DNA of 64,000 nt. Origin: Acidovorax sp. YS12 (GTDB lineage Bacteria > Pseudomonadota > Gammaproteobacteria > Burkholderiales > Burkholderiaceae_C). The notes under the pieces were generated by a model that worked only from the letters and a program-made list of their open reading frames with translations, made no database searches and was not told where the DNA came from. Shown here piece by piece: positions 1-7,926 of this stretch. Numbering within the stretch: the first letter of the stretch is position 1; each line of letters starts with the position of its first letter. The position numbers and the translations under genes are program-made. The stretch is from contig CP053915.1 of assembly GCA_021496925.1 (NCBI GenBank), forward strand, positions 1,550,001 to 1,614,000, in the 5' to 3' direction.

Positions 1-11
1 GTGCAGCCTCC

Positions 12-1244
12 ATGCCAGAGACCTCCGTTTACCTGAGCGACTTCCGCCCCCACTTGCGCCAGCCGAGCGCGGCGGATCTGTGCCTCCCCGTGCCCTGCAT
101 GACGCCGGAGGAAACCAACGAGAAAGTGCTCGAAGTCTTCGCGCAGCACCGCGACCTGGTCAGCCTGCCCGTGGTGGAAGGTGCGCAGCCCATCGGCCTG
201 ATCAACCGCAACATCTTCCTGTCGCAGATCAGCAAACCGTTCCGCATGGAGCTGTATGGCCGCAAGAGCTGCATCGCCTTCATGGACAAGGAGCCGCTGG
301 TGGTGGAGGCCTCGATGGACATCGAGGCGCTGACCTTCAAGGCCGTGGAGTGCGGCGAAAAAGCGCTCTCGGATGGTTTCATCATCACCCGCGAGGGCCA
401 GTTCGCAGGCGTGGGCAACGGCCTGCAGCTCATGCGCGTGGTGGCGGACATGCAGGCCGCGCACAACCGCCAGATCCTGCACAGCATCGAGTATGCGAGC
501 GTGATCCAGCAGGCCACGCTGCACAGCTCGCGCGAGGTTCTGGCCCGCGTCTGCCCGGTGGCGGACCTGGTCTGGGAGCCGCGCGACATCGTGGGGGGCG
601 ACTTCTACCAGTTCCACGCCGAGGACGGCGGCTGGTTCGCCACCGTGGCGGACTGCACCGGGCACGGCGTGCCCGGTGCCTTCATGACCTTGATCGCCTC
701 CAGCAGCCTGGACCAGGCCGTGCGCCAGCACGGCGCCCGCGACCCGGCGGCGCTGCTCGCGCAGGTCAACCGCAGCATCAAGCAGATGCTGGGCCAGGTC
801 GACGGCCAGGACGGCACGCCGGCCTCGGACGACGGCATGGATGCCGCCTGCTTCTGGTTCGAGCCGGCGTGCGGGCGGCTGGTCTTCGCGGGGGCGCGCC
901 TGTCGCTGTTCGTGCTGCGCCCGGGCGCCGATGCCGTGGACAGCATCGACGGCCAGCGCAAGGGCGTGGGCTACGTGGACAGCGCATTCGACTTCGCCTG
1001 GCACAACGTGGAACTGGCGCTGCCGCCCGGCAGCCTGGTGTTCGTCACCACCGACGGCCTCGTCGACCAGGTGGGCGGCGCGCGCGCCATCGCCTTCGGC
1101 AAGCGCCGCATACGCGAGCTGCTGCTGGAGCACGCGCACGGCACGCCCGCCGAGGTGAACCGTGCCATGCGGGCCGCGCTGGGCGCCTGGCAGGGCACGC
1201 AGCACCGCCGCGACGACCTGACTTTCTTCTGCTTTCGCACCTGA
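12..1244 (+). CDS. siaA: SiaA-like PP2C (SpoIIE-type) phosphatase with N-terminal CBS-like region
   Basis: Predicted Mn/Mg-dependent serine/threonine phosphatase (410 aa) that would dephosphorylate the SiaC-type protein encoded two genes downstream. The C-terminal half carries SpoIIE/PP2C motifs: DIVGGDFY near residue 195, DCTGHGVPGAFM near 215, VTTDGLVDQ near 345 and the final RRDDLTFF. Residues about 25-150 look like a CBS-type sensory module; there is no membrane segment or HAMP domain, unlike Pseudomonas SiaA, so it is probably cytoplasmic. The frame is open upstream to the window edge, so an earlier start cannot be excluded. First gene of a siaABCD-like operon. Family assignment is firm; the partner is inferred from gene order. 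Confidence 0.85.
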   Translation: MPETSVYLSDFRPHLRQPSAADLCLPVPCMTPEETNEKVLEVFAQHRDLVSLPVVEGAQPIGLINRNIFLSQISKPFRMELYGRKSCIAFMDKEPLVVEASMDIEALTFKAVECGEKALSDGFIITREGQFAGVGNGLQLMRVVADMQAAHNRQILHSIEYASVIQQATLHSSREVLARVCPVADLVWEPRDIVGGDFYQFHAEDGGWFATVADCTGHGVPGAFMTLIASSSLDQAVRQHGARDPAALLAQVNRSIKQMLGQVDGQDGTPASDDGMDAACFWFEPACGRLVFAGARLSLFVLRPGADAVDSIDGQRKGVGYVDSAFDFAWHNVELALPPGSLVFVTTDGLVDQVGGARAIAFGKRRIRELLLEHAHGTPAEVNRAMRAALGAWQGTQHRRDDLTFFCFRT

Positions 1245-1255
1245 TTGAGCACCGC

Positions 1256-1828
1256 ATGCGCGCCAGCCCCATCGCCGACAGATACGGCCCGTTCCTCGAA
1301 CTGGCGCACCAGCACCAGGTCATCTTCTACTACGTCGGGTATTTCTCCCAGAACATCGTCGCTGCCATGGCGGAGGCGGTGAAACTGCAGCTCGAAGTGG
1401 CCGGCGTGTCCGGCCCCACGCGGCGCAAGCTGTTTTCCGCGTTCATCGAGATGGCGCAGAACATCATCCACTACTCGGCCGACACCCTCACCCCGCCGAG
1501 CCTGGACGACGGCGAGCTGCGCCATGGATCGGTCTGCATACGCCAGGAGAGCGATGGGCGCTTCCTGCTGCTGTGCGCCAACCCCATCGACCCCGAAACG
1601 GCCCACGGCCTGCGCGCCAAGCTGGACACGCTGCGCAGCATGACGCTGGACGAGATCAAGCAGGCCTACCGCCAGACCCTGCGCGAGGAAAAGCCCGAGG
1701 GCAGCAAGGGCGCCGGCATGGGTTTTCTCACCGTGGCACGCGACGCCCGGGAGCCCCTGGAGTTCGACTTCGTCCCCGCGGACAGGGCGGGCGGCCCTCC
1801 CGTGTTCTATCTCAAGGCGGCGCTGTGA
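1256..1828 (+). CDS. siaB: SiaB family protein kinase
   Basis: 190-aa GHKL-type protein. An N-box-like segment FIEMAQNIIHYS (about residues 62-73) and a G-box-like segment GSKGAGMGF (about 153-161) suggest ATP binding, as in SiaB, the kinase that phosphorylates SiaC in Pseudomonas aeruginosa. The ATG at 1256 lies 11 bases after the siaA stop and begins the conserved MRASPIADRYGPF segment. It sits between the phosphatase and the SiaC homologue, so the two enzymes probably set the phosphorylation state of SiaC in opposition. Function is inferred from family and synteny; no catalytic residue has been tested here. Confidence 0.82.
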   Translation: MRASPIADRYGPFLELAHQHQVIFYYVGYFSQNIVAAMAEAVKLQLEVAGVSGPTRRKLFSAFIEMAQNIIHYSADTLTPPSLDDGELRHGSVCIRQESDGRFLLLCANPIDPETAHGLRAKLDTLRSMTLDEIKQAYRQTLREEKPEGSKGAGMGFLTVARDAREPLEFDFVPADRAGGPPVFYLKAAL

Positions 1829-1857
1829 ACCGCCCTGGCAACGAATCGAGATAACGC

Positions 1858-2247
1858 ATGGACAACCTCTACATCGCACCGACACCAAGCTCCCCGGAAG
1901 TGGACTTCCGCTTCGACACCCACCGGCTCAGCCTGCGCGGAGAGTCCTACCCGGAAAACGCCGCCGCCTTCTACGCCGACGTGATCGCACAGCTCAAGGC
2001 CTATCTGGCGCAGCCGCAGGACCGCCCCATCGACGTGCAAATCGCCCTGGCGTACTTCAACAGCTCCAGCACCAAGATGCTGTTCAACCTGATCGAAGCG
2101 CTCAACGACGCCGCCCAGGCAGGCCGCCAGGTCGACCTGCACTGGTACCACGACGAGGAAGACGACACCCTCTTCGAGTTCGGGCAGGAGCTCAGCAGCG
2201 ACTTTCCCGCCCTGCGCTTCCTGAGCCATCCGGTGAGGCCCGCCTGA
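1858..2247 (+). CDS. siaC: SiaC-like phospho-switch protein (DUF1987)
   Basis: 129-aa protein of the DUF1987/SiaC family. The conserved core YFNSSSTKML (residues 67-76) holds Thr72, which aligns with the phosphorylated threonine of P. aeruginosa SiaC. In that system unphosphorylated SiaC binds and activates the diguanylate cyclase SiaD. The ATG is 29 bases after siaB, and the TGA is followed immediately, with no gap, by the ATG of the cyclase gene, consistent with translational coupling of regulator and target. The phosphosite is assigned by motif alignment only. Confidence 0.85.
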   Translation: MDNLYIAPTPSSPEVDFRFDTHRLSLRGESYPENAAAFYADVIAQLKAYLAQPQDRPIDVQIALAYFNSSSTKMLFNLIEALNDAAQAGRQVDLHWYHDEEDDTLFEFGQELSSDFPALRFLSHPVRPA

Positions 2248-2994
2248 ATGCAAGTCCCGTCCATCCTCTCGCCGCCCGACCTCTTCGGCGCCGAGCACCA
2301 GGCCCTGCTGGCGGCGCAGGCGGCCCACGCGGCCGGCGCCGCCACGGGCGCCGCCGCGTGCCACCAGGCGCTGGGCGACCTGCTGGCGGCCTACGAACGC
2401 CTGCTGCGGGAAACGCGCCGGCTCGTGCGCCGCAGCGACCGGGCGGAGCTGGAGATGACGCGGCTCAACCAGCGCCTGCAGGACCTGGCCGCCGAGCTGG
2501 AGCACCGGGCCACGCATGACCCGCTGACCGGCGTGTTCAACCGGGCAGCGATCATCGAGCACGTCAACCGCACCTTCGCGCGCCAGGACCTGGGCCTGAT
2601 CGTCCTGGACATCGACCACTTCAAGCGCGTCAACGACGCCTTCGGCCACCCGGTGGGCGACACGGTGATCCTGGGCGTCATCGCCTGCCTCCAGCAGGCC
2701 GTGCCGCCGGCCGCGGAGATCGGCCGCGTCGGCGGCGAGGAATTCACGGTGCTGCTGCCGGGGCAGGACATCCAGGCCAGCGAGCAGGTGGCGCACGCGG
2801 CACGCCAGGCCATCGCATCGCACCGCTTCCGCCTGCCCGATGGCAGCGGCATCACGGCCAGCTTCGGCGTGAGCTGGCTGCCTTGCGGCCATTGCTTCGA
2901 CGATGCCTACGACCTCGCCGACCAGGCCCTGTACGCGGCCAAGCGCGCCGGCCGCAACCGGGTGGTGCGGGCGCCCATCCCCGAGCATGCCTAG
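2248..2994 (+). CDS. siaD: SiaD-like diguanylate cyclase (GGDEF)
   Basis: 248-aa cyclase making c-di-GMP from two GTP. Residues about 35-85 form a charged helical, probably coiled-coil segment; the GGDEF domain starts at ATHDPLTGVFNR and contains RVGGEEF (about residue 162), an active-type GG(E)EF signature, with the metal-binding IDHFKRVND upstream. No membrane segment. As in Pseudomonas SiaD, the N-terminal coil is the probable docking site for SiaC. It is the last gene of the four-gene switch; its end overlaps no convincing start, and the next gene begins at 3023. Confidence 0.85.
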   Translation: MQVPSILSPPDLFGAEHQALLAAQAAHAAGAATGAAACHQALGDLLAAYERLLRETRRLVRRSDRAELEMTRLNQRLQDLAAELEHRATHDPLTGVFNRAAIIEHVNRTFARQDLGLIVLDIDHFKRVNDAFGHPVGDTVILGVIACLQQAVPPAAEIGRVGGEEFTVLLPGQDIQASEQVAHAARQAIASHRFRLPDGSGITASFGVSWLPCGHCFDDAYDLADQALYAAKRAGRNRVVRAPIPEHA

Positions 2995-3022
2995 CGTGCT
3001 GTCCCGCCAGGAGCCGCACGCC

Positions 3023-4369
3023 ATGCAACCAATGGACCCGCATTCAGCGCCAGGCGACCTGCACAGCCGGGAGCTGCTCGAACGCCTGCACCGCGCGGCC
3101 TACTACGACCCCCTGGTGCAGCTGCCCAACCGGGCGCTGTTCATCGAGAAGGTCGATGCATGCGTGCAGCGCCAGGCACAGGACCATGTCCTGGCGCTGG
3201 TGGACATCGACGACTTCAGCGCCACCAACGACCTGATGGGCCACCGCTTCGGCGACCGGCTGCTCGGCGCCGTCACCCGCTGCCTGGCCCATGCCCTGCC
3301 CGCCAGCGTACTGCTGGCCCGGGTGGGCGCAGATACCTTCGGCATCCTGGGCTGCGCGCAGGAGGTGCAGCCCCACCGGCTGCTGGAATGCGTGCGCCAG
3401 CCCCTGGCCATCGAAGGCACGCCGCACAAGGTTTCGCTGACCTGCGGCTACGTGCTGCTGTCGGGCGGCACCCGCTGCGGCGACGACCTGGTCAAGGACG
3501 CGACCATCGCGCTCAAGCGCGCCAAGCGCGACCACCGGGGGCAGCACCTGCGCTATTCGCCCCAGATGGGCGCCGAGGCGCGCCGCCGCGCCAGGCTGCT
3601 GTCGGACCTGCGCGCCGCCATCGAAGGGGCGGAACTGTTCCTGGTCTACCAGCCGCAGATCCACCTGGGCCACGGCACCCTGGTGGGCCTGGAGGCGCTG
3701 CTGCGCTGGCGCACCCGGGACGGCACGCTGGTGCCGCCCGACCAGTTCATCCCCATGGCCGAGCACTCCGGGCTGATCGTGGCGCTGGGCCAGTGGGTGC
3801 TGTCCACCGCATGCCAGGCCATGCGCATGCTCCTGGACGCCGGGCTGGCGCCGCAGCGCATGGCCGTCAACGTCTCGATGGTGCAGTTGCGCGACCCCGG
3901 CTTCCTGGAAAGCGTGTATGCCGCACTGGCCGCAAGCGGCCTGCAGGGCCAGCACCTGGAGCTGGAAATCACCGAATCCGTGGCCGTGCTGCCCACGCAG
4001 TTGCTCGAATCCACGCTGAGCGCGCTGCGCGCCCGGGGCATCACCGTGGCCATCGACGACTTCGGCACCGGCTACTCGTCGCTGAGCTGCCTGGAGCGCC
4101 TGCCGCTGGACCGCATCAAGATCGACCGCAGCTTCGCGCAGCAGCTCGGCGTGCCCCATGGCGCGCGCATCGCCGAAATGATCGCGCAGCTCGGGTGCAA
4201 GCTCGGCCTGCAGGTCCTGGCCGAAGGCATAGAAGACCACGCGACCCAGCTGGCGCTGCTCGCCATGGGGTGCCACGAAGGCCAGGGCTACTACATCGCC
4301 CAGCCCATGGAACTGCCCGCGCTGTCCGACTGGCTCAGGCGCCAGGCCGCCCTCACCCTGGCGGCCTGA
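3023..4369 (+). CDS. Degenerate GGDEF - EAL c-di-GMP phosphodiesterase
   Basis: 448-aa tandem GGDEF-EAL protein. The GGDEF signature is degraded to GADTF (RVGADTFGIL, about residue 104), so cyclase activity is unlikely. The EAL half retains GLEALLRW, ELEITES, IDDFGTGYSSL, KIDRSF and AEGIED, i.e. the usual metal- and substrate-binding set, so it should hydrolyse c-di-GMP. Start chosen at ATG 3023 because AGGAG lies 9 bases upstream; an ATG at 2987 overlapping siaD by 8 bases is the alternative. It follows the siaABCD-like genes on the same strand and may form the opposing arm of that switch (inference). Confidence 0.85.
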   Translation: MQPMDPHSAPGDLHSRELLERLHRAAYYDPLVQLPNRALFIEKVDACVQRQAQDHVLALVDIDDFSATNDLMGHRFGDRLLGAVTRCLAHALPASVLLARVGADTFGILGCAQEVQPHRLLECVRQPLAIEGTPHKVSLTCGYVLLSGGTRCGDDLVKDATIALKRAKRDHRGQHLRYSPQMGAEARRRARLLSDLRAAIEGAELFLVYQPQIHLGHGTLVGLEALLRWRTRDGTLVPPDQFIPMAEHSGLIVALGQWVLSTACQAMRMLLDAGLAPQRMAVNVSMVQLRDPGFLESVYAALAASGLQGQHLELEITESVAVLPTQLLESTLSALRARGITVAIDDFGTGYSSLSCLERLPLDRIKIDRSFAQQLGVPHGARIAEMIAQLGCKLGLQVLAEGIEDHATQLALLAMGCHEGQGYYIAQPMELPALSDWLRRQAALTLAA

Positions 4370-4379
4370 ACCACGCTCA

Positions 4380-4483
4380 TACGGGTGTGCATTCAACCGT
4401 ATAGCTAGGCGGGAAGCCTACGATCAGTGCTGTAGCACGGCAAGGCGAACCAACGACGTTAGACGGTTGAAGGCAAATCCGTA
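4380..4483 (+). mobile_element. 104-bp MITE-like element, copy 1
   Basis: Non-coding element beginning TACGG and ending CCGTA, with imperfect terminal inverted repeats of about 21 bp (arms containing TTCAACCGT / ACGGTTGAA). It is flanked by the 3-bp direct repeat TCA (4377-4379 and 4484-4486), a target-site duplication. It differs from the copy at 60077-60180 at only 3 of 104 positions. It sits 10 bases after the stop of the GGDEF-EAL gene. No transposase is encoded; the TNA-type 3-bp duplication is reminiscent of some IS5-family groups, but the autonomous partner is unknown. Confidence 0.75.
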
Positions 4484-4493
4484 TCAGTTTTCC

Positions 4494-4657
4494 ATGGCGC
4501 TGCGCGCCACCCGCAGCCCATGAAACCGGCGCGGCCCATGCGCGGGCCACCGCGCAAGGGCCGCCCCGCCGCGCTGGCGGCGTCCCCCTGTCCGCAGTGC
4601 GCAGCACTGCGAGAGCGGGGGGAAGGCGCGAAACGCCTCAGGGGGGTGTTGTTTCAT
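4494..4657 (+). repeat. Palindromic intergenic repeat (family R), copy R1
   Basis: About 160 bp of repeat shared with 41891-42045, the split copy 44686-46052 and the partial copy 46061-46151. Landmarks are CGCCACCCGCAG, CATGAAACCGGCGCG, GGGCCGCCCCGC, GTCCCCCT and GGAAGGCGC followed by CAGGGGG. It contains several self-complementary blocks and occupies the space between two convergent genes, so it may act as a bidirectional terminator or REP-like element. No coding potential was recognised. Confidence 0.7.
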
Positions 4658-4665
4658 CTCAGGCG

Positions 4666-5433
4666 TCAGACACGCGGCAGCGCCATCCACATGCCGTCGA
4701 TCTGGCGCACCTGGATGCGGCGCCCGAACACCTGCTCCAGCGCGGCATGGGTGGCGCCGTCCCGGCAAGCGCCGTGGTGCACCACGCGGCCCGCGGCCAT
4801 GATGACCATGTCGTCGGCCTGCAGCGCGATGGAGACTTCGTGCAGCACGCTGACCACGGTGCCGCCGCCCGCGACCAGGGTGCGCACGGTGTGCAGCCAG
4901 TCGGTCTGGTGCGGGGGGTCGAGGTTGGCCAGCGGCTCGTCCATCAGCAGCACGCGCGCCTGCACGGCCAGGGCGCGGGCCAGCAGCACCCGCTGGCGCT
5001 CGCCGCCCGAGAGTTGGGCCAGGGGCCGGTCGCGCCAGTCCCAGGCCTGCGTGGTGCGCAGTGCGTGTTCCACCGCCGCATGGTCGGCATCGGACGGCGG
5101 GGCCAGCCAGGGCTGGTGCGGCAGGCGGCCGAGCATGGCCACGTCGTAGCTCGTGAGGTCGTCGGCCGAACCTTCGTTCTGCCCCAGCCACGCCAGCAGG
5201 CAGGCGCGCTCGCGGGCCGGGATGGCGTGCAGCGGGCGGCCCAGCAAGGCCACCTCGCCGCTCGCGGAAAGCAGGCCCGCCAGCACCTTGAGCAAGGTGG
5301 ATTTGCCCGCGCCGTTGGGGCCGACGATGCTGGTCCAGCGCGCCTCGGGCAACTGCAGGTCGATACCGTGCAATATGGGGCTTTTTCCGATGCTGGCCCT
5401 TATCTGGCGCGCGCTGACAGCTACTGAATTCAT
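4666..5433 (-). CDS. btuD: Cobalamin ABC transporter ATP-binding protein
   Basis: 255-aa ABC ATPase: Walker A GPNGAGKST (about residues 38-46), Q-loop WLGQNE, signature LSGGERQRV and Walker B VLLMDEP, with a switch histidine in VLHEV. It would power import of corrinoids through BtuC with BtuF as binding protein. Start ATG at 5433 overlaps the btuC stop by 4 bases (ATGA), so it is probably translationally coupled. Unusual: the first ~15 codons are encoded by a copy of the dispersed 40-bp repeat (5387-5426), giving a non-conserved N-terminus. Substrate is inferred from the cobalamin riboswitch operon; the sequence alone would also fit a haem or Fe-siderophore importer. Confidence 0.85.
   Translation of the reverse strand: MNSVAVSARQIRASIGKSPILHGIDLQLPEARWTSIVGPNGAGKSTLLKVLAGLLSASGEVALLGRPLHAIPARERACLLAWLGQNEGSADDLTSYDVAMLGRLPHQPWLAPPSDADHAAVEHALRTTQAWDWRDRPLAQLSGGERQRVLLARALAVQARVLLMDEPLANLDPPHQTDWLHTVRTLVAGGGTVVSVLHEVSIALQADDMVIMAAGRVVHHGACRDGATHAALEQVFGRRIQVRQIDGMWMALPRV
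5387..5426 (-). repeat. Dispersed ~40-bp repeat (family S) inside btuD start
   Basis: On the minus strand this reads AGTAGCTGTCAGCGCGCG, then CCAGATAAGGGCC, matching the family consensus (ATAGCTGCCAGCGCTTGCC, AGATAAGGGCTGGAG). It encodes BtuD residues immediately after the start codon. The family is otherwise mostly intergenic. Confidence 0.6.
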
Positions 5434-6434
5434 AGTACCGCGCCCTGCGAGGTGCGCCGGTGCATCAGCCACAGCAGGTAGGTGCCGCCCAAGGCGGCGG
5501 TGAGCACACCCACGGGCAGCTCCTGCGGCGCGAGCACCCAGCGCGCGAGGATGTCGGCGGCCAGCAGCAGCACGGCGCCCATGAGGCTCGACAGCACGAT
5601 GTGCCGCTCGTGCGTCACGCGCACGATGGAGCGCACGAGGTGCGGCGCGGCCAGGCCCACGAAGGCGATCAGCCCCGTCTGCGCCACCGCCGTGCCCGTG
5701 GCCAGCGCCAGCGCCGCCACCAGCCCCACGCGCATGGGCGCGAGCGGCAGGCCCAGGCTGGCGGCCGTGGCCTCGCCCAGCGTGAGGCCGTCGAGCGCGC
5801 GCGCCAGCACCCAGGCCAGCACGGAGCACACGCCCCACGCGGCGGCCATCAGCGCGCAGGCCATCCAGCCGACGAAGCTGGTGGTGCCCAGGGTGAACGA
5901 CTGCATGGACTGCAATATGTCCGGCGATGCCAGTTCCACCAGATCACGCAGCGCGCCCAGCACCACGCCCACGATCACGCCCGCGAGCAGCAGGCGCAGC
6001 GTGTGCTGCACGCCCTTGGCCAGCACCAGCGTGAGCCCCACGGCGCCCGCCGCGCCGATGAACGCCATGCCCGTGACGCCCAGCCGCGTGAACCACTGCG
6101 CGGCCAGCGGCGAGGTGCCGAACAGCGCCATCGCCACGGCACCGCCCAGCGCCGCGCCCGAGGCGCTGCCCAGCAGGTACGGGTCGGCCAGCGGGTTGCG
6201 GAACAGGCCCTGCGCCACCGCGCCCGCCAGCCCCAGCAGCGCGCCCGCCAGCCACGCGCCCAGCGTGCGCGGCAGGCGGATGTCCCACACGATCTGGCGG
6301 GCCACGGGCTCCTCCCACATGCGCAGCACGCTCTCGAAGCCGGTGCTGCCCACGCCCACGCCGCACAGCAGCAGCACGACGCTGGCGAGCAGCAGCCACA
6401 GGGCGCACCACAGGGCGCGGCGGTGCGGGTTCAT
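5430..6434 (-). CDS. btuC: Cobalamin ABC transporter permease
   Basis: 334-aa polytopic inner-membrane protein of the BtuC/FecCD family, with about nine to ten hydrophobic helices and conserved segments RLPRTLGAWLAGALLGLAGA, QGLFRNPLADPYLLGSASGA and GLIAFVGLAAPHLVR. It forms the translocation channel for cobalamin. The start (ATG 6434) overlaps the btuF stop by 4 bases and its stop overlaps the btuD start by 4 bases. The order btuF-btuC-btuD with a riboswitch-controlled btuB upstream supports corrinoid specificity. Confidence 0.9.
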   Translation of the reverse strand: MNPHRRALWCALWLLLASVVLLLCGVGVGSTGFESVLRMWEEPVARQIVWDIRLPRTLGAWLAGALLGLAGAVAQGLFRNPLADPYLLGSASGAALGGAVAMALFGTSPLAAQWFTRLGVTGMAFIGAAGAVGLTLVLAKGVQHTLRLLLAGVIVGVVLGALRDLVELASPDILQSMQSFTLGTTSFVGWMACALMAAAWGVCSVLAWVLARALDGLTLGEATAASLGLPLAPMRVGLVAALALATGTAVAQTGLIAFVGLAAPHLVRSIVRVTHERHIVLSSLMGAVLLLAADILARWVLAPQELPVGVLTAALGGTYLLWLMHRRTSQGAVL

Positions 6435-7333
6435 TTGGCCTTGTCGCTCAGGCACTGGGCCATGATGCGCGCCGCCTCGGCCATGCGCGGGCCGGGGCGC
6501 ACCACCACGTCGGATTCGCCGGGGCCGAACACGCACACGCGCTGCTGGCGCACGGCTTCGATGCCATTCCAGCCGGGGTACATCACCATGGGTTGCATGC
6601 TGCGGTTGCCGACCATGATGACGCTGGGGTTGGCGCGCACCACGTACTCGGGGTTCAGGCGCGGGAAGGGGCCCAGGTCGGCGCTGACCACATTGACCGC
6701 GCCCAAGCGCGCCAGCGTCTCGCCGATGAACGAGGCCGTGCCCGCCGCGTACGGGCCCCGGCTCACCTCGAAGTACACCCGCGCGCCGCGCGCCTTGGGC
6801 GGCAGCGACTGCACGGCCGCCTGCACGCCCGCGTCGATCTCGCGCCAGAGCCGGTCGGCCGCCGCCTGGTGCTCGGACAGGTGCAGCGCGCGCGCCACGT
6901 CGCCGAGCACGCGGCGCACGTCGGCGTGCGTCTTGGGTTCGAGCGCCAGCACTGTGAGGCCCAGCGCCTCCAGCCGCTCGCTGGCACGGGTGCTGCTGGA
7001 GACAAGCACCAGGTCGGGCTTGAGGGCCACCACGGCCTCGATGCTCGGGTCGATGTAGCCGCCCAGTTGCGGTAGCTTCTTCACGGAGTCCGGCCAGTTG
7101 GAGAAGCGATCGACACCCACCAGCCGGTGGCACTCGCCCAGGGCGCAGACGCTCTCGGTCAGCGACGGCAGCAGGCTGGCGATGCGCTGCGGCGGCTGCG
7201 CGATGGTGACCACGCGGCCCCGGCCGTCGGTGATGCGCACGGGCTCGGCGCGGGCCAGCCCGGCCATGAGCAGGGCCAGCACGAGCAGGATGGCGAGCAC
7301 CCAGAGGATGCGGCGCAGGGGTGTGGGTTTCAT
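6431..7333 (-). CDS. btuF: Periplasmic cobalamin-binding protein
   Basis: 300-aa substrate-binding protein of the BtuF/FepB type. It has an N-terminal hydrophobic signal sequence (about residues 9-29, likely cleaved after ARA) and the typical PQRIASLLPSLTESVCALG motif, followed by the helical-backbone two-lobe fold and GGYIDPSIEAVVALKPDLVL. It would deliver corrinoids arriving through BtuB to BtuCD. ATGA overlap with cobU upstream and btuC downstream. The class-III binding-protein family includes siderophore binders; context selects cobalamin. Confidence 0.87.
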   Translation of the reverse strand: MKPTPLRRILWVLAILLVLALLMAGLARAEPVRITDGRGRVVTIAQPPQRIASLLPSLTESVCALGECHRLVGVDRFSNWPDSVKKLPQLGGYIDPSIEAVVALKPDLVLVSSSTRASERLEALGLTVLALEPKTHADVRRVLGDVARALHLSEHQAAADRLWREIDAGVQAAVQSLPPKARGARVYFEVSRGPYAAGTASFIGETLARLGAVNVVSADLGPFPRLNPEYVVRANPSVIMVGNRSMQPMVMYPGWNGIEAVRQQRVCVFGPGESDVVVRPGPRMAEAARIMAQCLSDKAK

Positions 7334-7926
7334 GGGTTCTTCAGGAAAAGCGGCAAACCGGCCGCCATGAGGGTAACGCGCGCGCAGGCCTGGGCCGCCT
7401 GCTGGTTCAGCGCGCCGAGCGCATCGACGAAGGCGCGCACTTCGCGCCCCATCGGAATGACCCCCAGGCCGATTTCGTTGCCCACCAGTACAACGGGCCC
7501 GGGGGTCTGCCGAATTGCTTCAAAAAAAAGAGCTGCTTGCGCTTGCCAGTCCTGGGCTGGAGGCCGATTTGGCTCATATTCCGGCGCAGCGGCGGCGGGC
7601 ATCAGCCAGTGGGTCAGCCACAGGGTCAGGCAATCGACCACGACCAGGGTCTCTGGCGCGCCGTGGCGCGCCAGCGCGCCGGCCAGGTCGCGCGGCTCCT
7701 CCAGCGTGGCCAGGCCCGGCACGCGCGCGGCGCGCTCGCGCTGGTGGCGCGCGATGCGTTCGCGCATTTCGTCATCCCAGGCCTGGCCGGTGGCCACGAG
7801 CAGCGCGCGGTGCGCGGGCGACTGCGCCAGCCACTGGCGCGCCAGCAGTTCGGCGCGGCGCGACTTGCCGCTCTTTTGCCCGCCCAGGATCAGCTCGCTG
7901 CGCGCGATGGACGACGGCGTGCTCAT
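7330..7926 (-). CDS. cobU: Adenosylcobinamide kinase / guanylyltransferase
   Basis: 198-aa bifunctional enzyme that phosphorylates adenosylcobinamide and then transfers GMP, a step in nucleotide-loop assembly and cobinamide salvage. The P-loop GGQKSGKSR (about residues 15-23), VATGQAWDDEM, RIARHQRER, VVDCLTLWLTHWL and VGNEIGLGVIPMGREVR match CobU/CobP. A segment of roughly 25 residues around residue 125-145 (PAQDWQAQAALFFEA) is encoded by a copy of the dispersed repeat and replaces a variable region of the family. Coupled by 4-base overlaps at both ends. Confidence 0.9.
   Translation of the reverse strand: MSTPSSIARSELILGGQKSGKSRRAELLARQWLAQSPAHRALLVATGQAWDDEMRERIARHQRERAARVPGLATLEEPRDLAGALARHGAPETLVVVDCLTLWLTHWLMPAAAAPEYEPNRPPAQDWQAQAALFFEAIRQTPGPVVLVGNEIGLGVIPMGREVRAFVDALGALNQQAAQACARVTLMAAGLPLFLKNP
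7531..7570 (+). repeat. Dispersed ~40-bp repeat (family S) within cobU
   Basis: Reads AGCTGCTTGCGCTTGCCAG then TCCTGGGCTGGAGG on the plus strand, with a poly-A run just before it, as at intergenic family members (e.g. 37964-38009). It lies inside the cobU frame without breaking it, in a region of variable length in CobU proteins. Confidence 0.6.

Noticed and set aside
1807..3024. Minus-strand open frame opposite siaC/siaD
   Set aside because: Antisense shadow of strongly supported c-di-GMP genes.
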